From Neostapfia colusana (taxonomy: Eukaryota; Streptophyta; Magnoliopsida; Poales; Poaceae), in assembly GCA_030760725.1 (NCBI GenBank), contig JASWHV010000003.1, positions 63,631,264 through 63,695,263 on the forward strand: 64,000 nucleotides of DNA, written 5' to 3'. The first letter of the stretch is position 1, and every line of letters starts with the position of its first letter. A model generated the notes under the pieces. That model was not told the DNA's origin. It saw nothing but the letters and a program-made list of their open reading frames with translations, and did not search any database. A program made the position numbers and the translations under genes. This document shows positions 22,337-32,431 of this stretch, piece after piece.

Positions 22337-22735
22337 AAATTGAATCTCGCCCTTGAGATTCGTTGGTAGAGAATAGATGAGGAAACTCTGTCTTGATGTC
22401 TTCTTCACGCTCCCATGTGGCTTCAACTTCTGTGTGATGGCTCCATTGCACCTTGCACCAACGGATCACCTTGTCCCTTGTGACCCTTTCCTTTATGTCC
22501 AAAATTTGGACGTGGTGCTCTGCATAGGTCAGGTCCTCTTGAAGTTCAAGCTCTTCTATAGATACTTGCTCCTCTGGTACTCTCAAGCACTTCTTGAGCT
22601 GGGATACATGAAACACGTCATGTACGTCGGAGAGGTGTGTTGGGAGCTCTAGGTGATAGGCTACTTCTCCTCGCTTGTTCAGAATCTTAAACGGGCCGAT
22701 GTAGCGAGGTGCTAGCTTGCCTTTGACGTTGAAAC
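22335..22735 (-). pseudogene. B1 integrase tail and chromodomain
   Basis: The frame contains MFHVSQLKKCLRVPEEQ, the linker LELQEDLTYAEH and a chromodomain running from ILDIKERVTRD through CKVQWSHHTEVEATWEREED to PHLF. Chromodomains at the integrase C-terminus direct chromovirus integration, in several cases to heterochromatin marked by methylated H3K9. The segment just upstream (22617-22735) is the GPF/Y-like region but is out of frame with its neighbour, so at least one indel separates it from the integrase part. Confidence 0.88.
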
Positions 22736-22736
22736 G

Positions 22737-23183
22737 TCATTGGCCTCGGATAGGCGATACCTTAAGGTATACGAAGTCTACTACTTCGAAAGTCAACTTC
22801 CTTCGCCTATTGTCCGCATAGCCTTTCTGTCGTGACTGAGCAGCCTTCAAGTTCTCCCGTATGGTTTGGACTTGCTTTTCAGCCTCTTGTAGCACTTCTG
22901 GTCCAAACACTTGGTTCTCTCCGGTCTCGTTCCAAAACAGCGGTGTCCTACACCGTCTACCATATAATGCTTTGAAAGGCGACATCTTCAAGCTAGCTTG
23001 ATAGCTGTTGTTATAGGAGAATTCAGCGTACGGTAAACTACTATCCCAACTACGCATGTTTCAAGGCGCAAGCTGTCAACATGTCCTCCAAAATTTGGTT
23101 TGTCCTTTCGGTTTGCCCATCGGTTTGCGGATGGTAGGCGGAGCTAAAATCCAGTCGTGTACCCATCGCTTTCTACAGCTTCC
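22737..23183 (-). pseudogene. B1 integrase C-terminal half, cut by A1
   Basis: The frame includes SLPYAEFSYNNSYQASLKMSPF, ALYGRRCRTPLFWNETGE and DFVYLKVSPIRGQ. Upstream, 23058-23183 encodes the remains of the SSAYHPQTDGQTERTNQ catalytic Glu region, with small deletions relative to B2. The gene continues at 35869 on the far side of A1, where the first half of integrase ends at FWRK. Confidence 0.88.
23179..23183. other. Left TSD of A1 (CTTCC)
   Basis: CTTCC at 23179-23183 is repeated at 35869-35873. Merging at one copy restores B1 integrase sequence that matches B2 around 47035-47050. Confidence 0.96.
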
Positions 23184-23598
23184 TGTAACACCCCAAATTT
23201 TGATTCAAAACTCTAAACCATGTTCAGAGGGGAATTTAAAAATTTTTGGACGTGTTGCATGTTTTGCAAAAATTCAAATTCAAACTGGAATTCAAATTAT
23301 ACTCAAAACAGAAAAGAAATGGAAAAAGAAAAAGAGAAACGGGAAAAAAACCGGCCAGTGGGCCGAAACCCGCCAGCCGGCCCAGTTTCCCCGCGCCAGC
23401 CCGCCCCCGCGCGCGCCGCGCTGTCTCTCACAGACAGGTGGGACCCACATGTCATCCCTAACCCCGAGCGTCTGCGGCCCGGACTTTTCCCCCCGAGCGC
23501 GCGCGATCTTAACCGCCCGGAAACCGCGTCCCTCAGCCTGAATTCTGGACCCAGACGAATCAAACTCGATCACAACTGACCCACCGCCCTCCCCCGGG

Positions 23599-23605
23599 TA
23601 TAAAA
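23599..23605 (+). promoter_or_regulatory. TATA box of A1 5' LTR
   Basis: TATAAAA lies in CCCCCGGGTATAAAAACCCC, about 415 bp into the LTR. It is embedded in a GC-rich promoter-like segment. The expected start site is near 23630. Confidence 0.75.
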
Positions 23606-25559
23606 ACCCCAGCCCCGATCGGTTTTTCCCACGCGATCGCCGATTTTTACTCCGGTGAGCACCGAGACTTCGCCGGTGAATTCTGGCCGATCTAAGCTCG
23701 GAAACTCTGATCTAACTCGCTGGTCTTGATCCACCGCCTCCGGGAGCTTTGCAGGTGCAGAAAACTCGGAGACTTACGGTGTAAACACAGCGCCGACGAG
23801 CTTCGCCGTGGTTTTGCCTCGAACCTCGCCGCCGATCACTTTCCAGGACCCCCGAGCTCGAGAAAACCCCCGAGGTGAGATCCCTGACCTCCCCTCTACC
23901 GATCTATGCCATAAGATCACAGTTCTAGGTAGAATTCTCGCGGATCCGAAACTTTCCGGCGAGATCGCCGCTTCCCGCCGCCGTGCGCCGCCGGCAGCGC
24001 CGCCCGCGCTCGATCAGAGCGACGTGGCCGCTTGTGCGCCGTTTATTTTAAATTGCACGGTAGACTTTAAAACCCCGCGTACCGGTTCGATGTTATAATC
24101 TCAGCCGTCGGTTTAAAATCGGACGGTCCACGTCAGCCCCACATTATAAAGACTGGAATTCTTACGTGCTACCCCCTGGGGTTCTCTGGAATTGAGAGCT
24201 AGCCCCGGAAATTTCAGATCTAGCCCCTGGAACTCCAGAAAATCATGTAAATTCTTTTAAAAATCAGTTTTAGCCCCTGGACTTAATAAAAATTAGGAAA
24301 AACACCTCTGATAAGTGTAGCTAGACCCCTGGAAATTATGAAAATAATATTATAGACCCTGTAATGGGGTGAATTCATTATTTTAGCCCTGTTTAGTATT
24401 TAATTTAGAAAATTGAATATGTAACTAGTATTTAAAAATTAAAAAGTGGGACAAACATAATTGTCAAAATTAATTAAAAACTTTCTCAGTACTTAGAAAA
24501 CTTTGGAGTGAGATAAAAATCTATTTTTGGGCTGAAATGAATCTGTTTCATCTATTATTCACATTTATTAGTATAGGGACACATTTTTAAGTAAAGAATA
24601 GTTATAGAAAAATAGGGAAAATAATTATGAAATAGTTTACATCAGAGGCCAAGGTTAAAATATGTTATTAAAATTATTTAGGACCAGAACCTATACTGTT
24701 TAGATGATGTGTATTACTAATTTCATAATAAAATATACAATTATGCATAGGAATATAAATCTGAAAATATAGCAACTAGTAAATGATAAATGGAGTTTCT
24801 AAAATACAAAGAATTCAGTTTAGGGTTGATAGAAATTATGAAGGCACATATGGAGAAGAAAAATACTTTTCTTACATACTTGGTAGTAAAAAGGTGTAGT
24901 AGTTGAATATAAGAAATTTATTGGAAACCCATATAAATAGTATGCAAGTATAAATGTGGGCACAAAAGTAGGAATCATATATACATGGTTAAAAGTGCAT
25001 GCAAGCCACAACTTAACACACATAAAGTAACCACAACACATATAATGGTAAAGAACTTTTATAAATATGAATGTGTGGTTTGTATGAAGTAGAAGTGTGA
25101 ACTATGTCTTATGATTGTTGTTTTTCTTTTGCTATGTGTGATGGTATGAAGTAGAACCTGTTCAAGAGCAAGTTATCCCTTTCCAAGATCAGGACTACCC
25201 ATTTCAAGAGCAGCAAGAAGGAGGCAAGTGTCCTTGACCACTTTGATCCTATGCTAGGATGTGTAGATAGAATTATTTGCATTGTCAAATGAAATATGAA
25301 ACCCATGCTAGGAAAGTTTCCCTAGAATTGCATTACCTTGTTTCCTTGTAGCTTGGGTTGGGATTTATTTTACCATGTCATTTATTTCCATGCATATGCT
25401 TAGCCATGCTTAGAATGGGATATTTGGGACATGAGATCATCAGTTTATATTACCATACTCTTGAATGAGACATTGTGAGTTATGTAGAGGTAGGGATCAA
25501 GGCAAGTTGGATGTTTTGGTTGTGTGCTGGGTGCACGAGACTCGGGTTTGTGTTTAGTA

Positions 25560-26040
25560 CTTGCCTGGATCCTAAGGACCGGTTCATGGAGCATGTAACC
25601 CGGCTTTACAGTGCCAACCACATGCTGAGATGGGGCAGCTTGGCCAATTAATTAGGTGTATCCCCGGCGTAGTATGGGTGTGTTGGATGGTGCGGGGAGT
25701 AGGTGTCAGCTGGACTACCATATGAACCGCAAGGCTCAAGAGGGGGCCACTGCAGCGGGGTTGGAGCCTCTTGTATGCTGTTAGGGGTGAAACCTCAGTG
25801 GGCCCACGCTCGTCGGGAATCCCTTTGTAAAGGCTTCGTAGTGATCTCCTGGCTACACACCTGGGAAGTGTGAATGTGGATCGTAGCCACTGGCATAATG
25901 GAGGTTCTTTTAGTCCACCCGGCAACGGGGGATGAAATCACTACTTGTGGGTACAGTGGTACAAACTCTGCAGAGTCAAAACTGTCTTGACAGCCGTGCT
26001 CACGGTTAAGAGCGGCCTGGACTTATTCATGATTAGAGGA
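25560..26040 (+). other. Conserved structured block (A1 5' LTR copy)
   Basis: This is the same block as 7970-8450 in A0. Here the stem reads CTGTCTTGACAG (25982-25993), with the loop changed and the stem kept. The second A1 copy is at about 34808-35290 and the A2 copy at about 55525-55990 (minus). Confidence 0.65.
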
Positions 26041-26623
26041 TTGATGGTTTTGGAAGTTAAGCGGGGAGCTTAACATTGGAAATGATGTTATGGTTATTGG
26101 ATTATGATGATGGGATGGGAGATTTGGACCATTTCACCTGTGTAGTAATGAAGGTGCTTAATAAGCTAAGGTGATAGGTATTAATTGCGTAGTGCTTTAA
26201 CCATGAGTTCAACCTCTCCTTGTTCTAGCCATGCATGATATAATTTTCCCACACTTCCTGAGTACCATTAGTACTCAACCTTGCATATTTGTTGGTTTAT
26301 ATTGCTGCTCAGGTCAAGATAATGAGGTGGTGTATAATGACCAAGATTTTGGACCCGAGGAAGGATTTTAGGTTCATGAAGACCCCCGGGCAACGCCTGT
26401 GATGGAGCCCTAAAAGAATAATATTCCGCTGCTAGTTTATTTACTTGTGATGAAGCATTAGTGTCCATTGAGACATTTGCGATGTAAGACTTATTTATAT
26501 TCGACACCTGGCTTGTAATAAATGATGCTTCACTATTTGTCATCACATGTATGAGAAAATGATCCTGGCATACATGTGATATTCACTTGGTTGTTTCTTC
26601 GGAAAAACCGGGTGTGACAGAGG

Positions 26624-26636
26624 TGGTATCAGAGCC
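26624..26636 (+). other. Primer-binding site of A1
   Basis: TGGTATCAGAGCC lies four bases after the 5' LTR end and matches the plant initiator tRNA-Met type site. The following AAGGTTGCC extends the element-specific leader. Confidence 0.93.
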
Positions 26637-26836
26637 AAGGTTGCCCGTAGGAACGTGGACCTAGGTAGAAATGGACGTATTTAAGGGCCCTATTTTCTTA
26701 AAAACTATTTTCCAAGGTGTGGGTGGAAAAGTGTTATTAAAGGAGTCATTTTCTTCATCTTACCCCAACTTTCATTCAAAATAGGATTTTTGTTTGAGAA
26801 TTTATCTAACCTAATTTTAAATTCTTTTTGTTTTAG
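26637..26836 (+). other. A1 leader between primer site and accessory ORF
   Basis: This AT-rich leader ends TTCTTTTTGTTTTAG directly before the ATG at 26837. A pyrimidine-rich run ending in AG looks like a 3' splice site placed on the start codon. A2 has TTCGTTTTAG at the same place. Nothing else is seen here. Confidence 0.5.
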
Positions 26837-27616
26837 ATGGTTCGCATGATTCGCACCGCTTGTAAGTCCACAGGAGGGAGAGTTCCCGTAGTTGCCCTTG
26901 CCGAAAGAGAGTAGAGTCGTCCAGTGACGTACCTTTCCTACGGATTGGCAGTAGGAGATTTGTTGCGCCGTCTTCGACGTATGCTCGAAGCCGCCGGCAA
27001 TACGGGCAAGCTAATCATCCACTATAACTCCACCAGGACCATCCGTGAGAAGAGGGAAGAATGGAGTTCGGAGATGAGGATTATACACGAGAATCAGCTG
27101 CTTAAGATTCACCACTCTCCAGCTTGTCGAGCAACACAAGTTGACGCGGAGAAAGATGTCACCTGGGAGGCCATCACCTGCCAGAGTCACATCTATCGTC
27201 GCCACTTGGACAAAACTGAGTACATGTATGTCCTCCAACGTGAGAGTGGTACCACGGAGTACAAGTACCCACCGGTGCAGCAAGGGACTTCCCATGAGCA
27301 CATGGACTTGTGCTTGGAGGATGCTGCTATGCTCAGCACTCGACTGCAGGAGTGTCAACAAGAGCTTCAGGATGTCCGAGACACCCTGAAGGAAACGGAG
27401 GCGTTGCTGCGAGCTTGCTTAAAGGCGAGAGAAAGAGGAGATGGGAATGAACTGTGTGTCACCGTGAATGATACATGGACTCCTGACTCCCCGGATCGCC
27501 GAGCAATCAGGCGTCGTCGCACTTCTCCACCAGCAGCCTCCCCACCCAAAGCAGAGTCAGAAGGTAGCCGAAATGAGGAGGAAGATCCCGAGGAGCCAGC
27601 TCAAGAGGACGAGTAG
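26837..27616 (+). pseudogene. A1 accessory ORF with H3-tail-like N-terminus, nonsense at codon 26
   Basis: This is the same 259-codon frame as A2 63200-63979, read from the ATG at 26837. The start MVRMIRTACKSTGG carries Cys where A2 has Arg before the key Lys (CGT to TGT, a CpG transition). Codon 26 is TAG (26912-26914) where A2 has GAG. An unaided ribosome would make only a 25-residue peptide, essentially the H3-like tail. Downstream the frame is open from 26924 to 27616. It contains a predicted coiled coil (about residues 152-200), a basic RRAIRRRR segment, a Pro-rich part and an acidic tail. I do not recognise a named family for the body of the protein. Confidence 0.85.
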
Positions 27617-27917
27617 TGTAGAGTCTTTCCCCTAGCTAGCAAGAGGTCGAGTAGTCGAGTCGTTACGTAGTTAATGGTGTGATAATGCTTGGTGTGTGAC
27701 GTGAGTTGTGGAGGCCATGAGCAATTGTCCACAACCTCGTCTTCAGATTGTTTTGCTTTGGTGTGTGAACCCACAGGAAATAATAGTGCATTTATTTGGT
27801 GTGAGATATAAACCCTCGTAAAATTTTAACAAAGCCTCAACACCTCAAAGCACCAACAAAGGAAAGTAGTAAGATGATACTAAATGATATCAAATTAACA
27901 TTTGTTGATTCTGCCAG
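27617..27917 (+). other. Spacer between accessory ORF and gag in A1
   Basis: This is a 301-bp non-coding spacer ending TTTGTTGATTCTGCCAG directly before the gag ATG. It looks like a second 3' splice site placed on a start codon. Splicing to this site would let gag be translated without passing through the accessory frame. No open frame of note is present on the sense strand. Confidence 0.5.
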
Positions 27918-30900
27918 ATGGCCGGAAGAGGAAAAGGACGTGCTGCCAACCCCGCCAACAACAATGATGAGGCATGCAACCCTCATCTTTCTGGAGGCCA
28001 GGACAGGGGTGGTCGCCGTGAAGAAGTTGATCCTCTCCACCAAATGCTGGAGAATCAAAATCAGCTTATCCAGAACTTGACTCAAGTGGTGGCCAACTTG
28101 CATCAAGTTCCACCTCCACAAGCTGCACCACGCCAACCAAGGTTGAGTGAGTTTCTAGGAACTCAACCTCCAAAGTTTGCAAGTTCTGCTGAACCTCTGG
28201 AGGCAGATGATTGGCTGAAGACCATTGAAAGTAAGATGAGGATAATACAATGCCAAGGGTATGAGAGGGTGCTGTTTGCCTCTCATCAATTGCATGGACC
28301 TGCTGCTGATTGGTGGACCGCCTACGTGGCCGCCCATCATGACCCTGAGAACATCACTTGGGAAGAGTTCAAGCGTAGCTTCCGCAACCATTACATCCCA
28401 AGAGGTGAACTCAAAAACAAGAGGAAGGAATTTTTGGGACTGCAGCAGGGAAACATGACTGTGAGGGAATACCTCACTAAATTTACTCAACTATCCCGTT
28501 ATGCTCCACGAGACATAGAGACTGATGAGCAGAAACAAGATTGTTTCGTAGAAGGACTTACCGCAGAGATGCAGTGTGCAATGTCCTCCAATGAGTATGA
28601 AAGTTTTCAAAAGATGGTGGACAGGGCATTTGTGGTGGAAAGGAAGCTAAAGGCCCTGGAAAATGAGAATAAGAGGAAGGCGGGGTGGTCACATCAGGCC
28701 TCAGGGAGCAACACCCGCCCACGTATGATGCAGCAACCTATGGGGCAGACAAGCCGTGCTGCGGTACCTATTCAGCACCAAGAGGGTACAACCCAAACTA
28801 CAGGCCACCCGCGGCACCAGCACAGCCGCCACGTCAGTTTGTGCAGCAGCCTCGCCCCGCATATCCACCTCGACCAGCAGTGCAAGGACCCCCAAACCAA
28901 CCCCAAGACAACAAGGGCCCAACATCTAAGATTGGGGTGCAATGTTTCAGCTGTGGTGAAGTGGGGCACTACGCCCATAAATGCCCAAAGAAGAAGCCTG
29001 CGCCGCCACAACAGCAGAATGTAGTGAGACGACGGGTGAACCACGTCACTATGGAGGAAGCACAAGAGGCGCCCGACGTGGTAGTTGGTAAGTTTCCTGC
29101 CAATTTACACCTTGCAACTCTGCTGTTTGATTCTGGTGCTACCCACTCGTTCATTGCTCAAGGGTTTGTTAAGAAGCATGACCTAGAAACCACACAAATG
29201 AACCATATGCTAGCGGTAAACTCTCCAGGTGGAGAAATAAGGACAAGACAAGTGTGTCCCAAAGTGAGCCTAGACATTAATGGGGTAGTATTTACGGCTA
29301 ACCTCATAGTGATAGATTCACAAGGGATAGATATTATTTTGGGTATGGATTGGTTGACCAAACATAAAGGAATCATCCATTGTTCGACCAGAACGGTGGA
29401 ACTAACTCACCCCAGTGGTACCAGAGTAAAGTTCATAACAATACACGAGCCTAGGAGGGACATTAAATTAAATCAAGTGGAGGTGAAAGTTGAGGAAATC
29501 AGGACCATCAGGGATTATCCAGATGTTTTTCCGGAGGAGTTGCCAGGTATGCCTCCCGACCGTGACGTGGAATTCGCAATTGAGCTAGTACCCGGAACAG
29601 CCCCGATATACAAGAGACCTTATCGAATGGACTCCAAGCAGCTAGAAGAGCTCAAGGATCATTTGAGAGAATTGACGGAGAAGGGGTATATTCGCCCTAG
29701 TTCCTCACCATGGGGAGCTCCGGTGATATTTGTGCCCAAGAAAGACGGAACCCAAAGGTTATGCGTGGATTACCGTGCCTTGAATGAGGTAACCATCAAG
29801 AACAAGTACCCATTACCCCGCATTGAAGACTTGTTTGATCAGTTGAGGGGAGCTTGTGTGTTCTCGAAAATTGATCTCAGGTCGGGGTACCACCAACTCA
29901 AGATAAGGCAATCAGATATTCCCAAGACAGCTTTCGTATCTCGGTACAGACTGTATGAATACACTGTCATGCCTTTTGGGCTAACCAATGCCCCGGCATA
30001 TTTCATGTACCTCATGAACAAGGTATTCATGGAATATCTGGACAAATTTGTGGTGGTTTTCATAGATGATATTCTCGTCTTCTCCAAAGATGAAGAAGAA
30101 CATGAGAAACATCTAAGGTTGGTGTTACAGAGGCTGAGAGAACACCAACTATATGCCAAGTTGAGCAAGTGTGAGTTTTGGCTGAAGAGAGTTCCCTTTT
30201 TAGGACATATAATCTCGAAGGGAGGAATCTCCGTAGATCCCGCCAAAATCGAGGATATCCAGAAGTGGAAAACCCCTGAAAATGTCGGGGAAGTTCGAAG
30301 CTTTTTGGGCTTGGCTGGCTACTATCGACGGTTTATTGAGGGATTCTCCAAGATCTCGAGACCTCTCACCAAACTGTTGGAGAAGGGAATCACATTCACC
30401 TGGACGCCACAGTGCGAGACGAGCTTTCAGGAGTTAAAGAAGAGATTGACAACAGCCCCAGTGTTGGTTATGCCAGATATGCAGAAGAATTTCACAGTGT
30501 ACTGCGGTGCCTCTGGAAATGGGTTGGGATGTGTTCTCATGCAAGAAGGACATGTCGTGGCATATGCATCCCGGCAGCTTCGGAAGCACGAGAAGAACTA
30601 TCCTACACATGACCTAGAACTAGCTGCAGTGGTACACGCGTTGAAAATTTGGCGGCACTATTTGATGGGGAAGAGGACAGAGATATATACGGATCATAAG
30701 AGTTTGAAGTACATATTCACACAGCCAGATCTCAACCTCAGACAAAGGAGATGGTTAGAGCTAATCAATGACTTTGATGTGGGCATCAACTATCATCCCG
30801 GGAAAGCAAACGTCGTGGCCGATGCTTTGAGTCGGAAAGTGCAGGTCAATAAGTTGAGCTTGAAGGACATGCCTGCAGAATTAAAGGACGAGGTTATAAG

Positions 30901-32386
30901 GCTCAATCTATGTCTAGTAAATAGTGGTGAAGCCATAGCCATGGAAGTGGACTCCACACTCGAGCGAGACATACGCGAGGGCCAAAAGAATGATGAGAAG
31001 ATACAAGAGATCAGACAGCTCATCAAGGAAAATAAAGCTCCTGGTTTTAGAGAGGATGAACAAGGAACGGTGTGGCACGGGAAAAGGATCTGTGTGCCAG
31101 AAGTAAAAGAGATCCGTGAATTAGTTTTGAAGGAGGCTCACGATTCTGACTATTCCATTCATCCTGGGAGTACGAAGATGTACCAGGACCTCAAGAGCAG
31201 GTATTGGTGGTATGGCATGAAGCGAGATGTCGCGGAACATGTTGCCCTATGTGACACATGTCAGTTGGTGAAAGCAGAACATCAACGGCCCGCGGGATTA
31301 CTGCAACCACTCAAAGTGCCTGAATGGAAGTGGGAAGAAATCAGCATGGATTTTGTCGTGGGATTGCCTAGGACCCAATCCGGGTATGATTCAATATGGG
31401 TCATTATTGATCGGCTAACCAAGGTAGCTCATTTCATTCCTGTGAAAGAAAGCTACAGCGGATCCAAATTGGCAGAATTGTACATGTCAAGGATCGTGTG
31501 TTACCATGGAGTGCCAAAGAAGATTGTGTCGGATCGAGGGACACAGTTCACCTCGAGGTTTTGGCAGAAGTTGCATGAAACCATGGGAACCCATCTGAAC
31601 TTTAGTTCTGCCTATCATCCCCAAACCGACGGGCAGACGGAGAGAACCAATCAGATCCTTGAAGATATGTTAAGGGCATGTGCACTCAAAAACAATAGGA
31701 GTTGGGACAAGAACTTACCGTATGCGGAGTTTTCCTATAACAACAGGTATCAAGCTAGTATGAAAATGTCACCGTTTGAAGCTTTTTATGGAAGGAAGTG
31801 CAGAACTCCTCTATTTTGGAACCAAACAGGAGAAAGTAAAGTGTTTGGTCCAGAAGTGCTACAAGAAGCCGAAGCGAAGGTGAGGGAGATTCGCAACAAC
31901 TTGAGGATAGCACAAACCCGCCAGAAGAGTTATGCTGATGTACGAAGAAGAGAACTCGTTTTCAACGTGGGAGACTATGTTTATCTCAAGGTGTCCCCTA
32001 TCAGAGGACTTCGTCGGTTCAAGGTGAAAGGGAAGTTGTCACCTCGATACATCGGACCCTTCCAAGTTTTGGAAAGAAAAGGCGAAGTGGCGTACCAACT
32101 AGAGTTACCGTCTCATCTATCGGATGTGCACGATGTATTCCATGTGTCACAACTCAAGAAATGCCTGAGGACGCCTGAGGAGGTGTTGCCCATGAATAAA
32201 GTGGATGTAGCTGAAGATTTGTCTTATGCCGAGCAACCATACAAGGTTTTGGAGACAATGGAACGCCTCACCAGAAATAAGAGAATCCGGATGTGCAAAG
32301 TGCAGTGGAAGCATCACTCAGAAGAGGAAGCTACCTGGGAACGGGAAGATGAGCTCAAGGCACAATTTCCGGAATTGTTTTCTTAG
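27918..32386 (+). pseudogene. A1 gag-pol polyprotein, single frameshift in gag
   Basis: This encodes Gag, protease, RT, RNase H, integrase and chromodomain in one frame in A2, but here one C is missing near 28767 (TACCTATT against TACCCTATT in A2). Gag therefore runs on to 29024 in a wrong frame, and the remaining 1200 residues are open in the other frame up to 32386. Visible motifs are CFSCGEVGHYAHKC, DSGATHS, SKIDLRSGYHQ, FIDDIL and TDHKSL. The integrase zinc finger (AHDSDYSIHPG and CDTC) has both His residues, and MDFVVGLP, SDRGTQF and GQTERTNQ form D,D35E. The chromodomain is CKVQWKHHSEEEATWERE. RNase H reads VYCGASGNG, so its first catalytic Asp is Gly. Confidence 0.94.
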
Positions 32387-32417
32387 AAACACCAATCTCG
32401 AGGACGAGATTTCTTTT

Positions 32418-32431
32418 AAGGGGGGTAGAGC
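32418..32431 (+). other. Polypurine tract of A1
   Basis: AAGGGGGGTAGAGC lies immediately before the 3' LTR at 32432. It is identical to the A0 tract at 5596. Confidence 0.93.

Larger units (their letters stand above)
23184..26619 (+). repeat. 5' LTR of A1 (3436 bp)
   Basis: It starts TGTAACACCCC and ends ACCGGGTGTGACA. U3 is GC-rich with TGGGCC/GGCCCA elements and a GTGGGACCCACATGTCAT segment, then a TATA box at 23599. A candidate splice donor GAG|GTGAGA is at 23872-23880. The TAGCCCCTGG motif array is at 24165-24370 and the structured block at 25560-26040. Confidence 0.96.

Noticed and set aside
26924..27616. A1 accessory ORF starting at the internal ATG 26924
   Set aside because: A2 shows the frame open from the upstream ATG, and 26924 only appears first because of the A1 nonsense codon at 26912.
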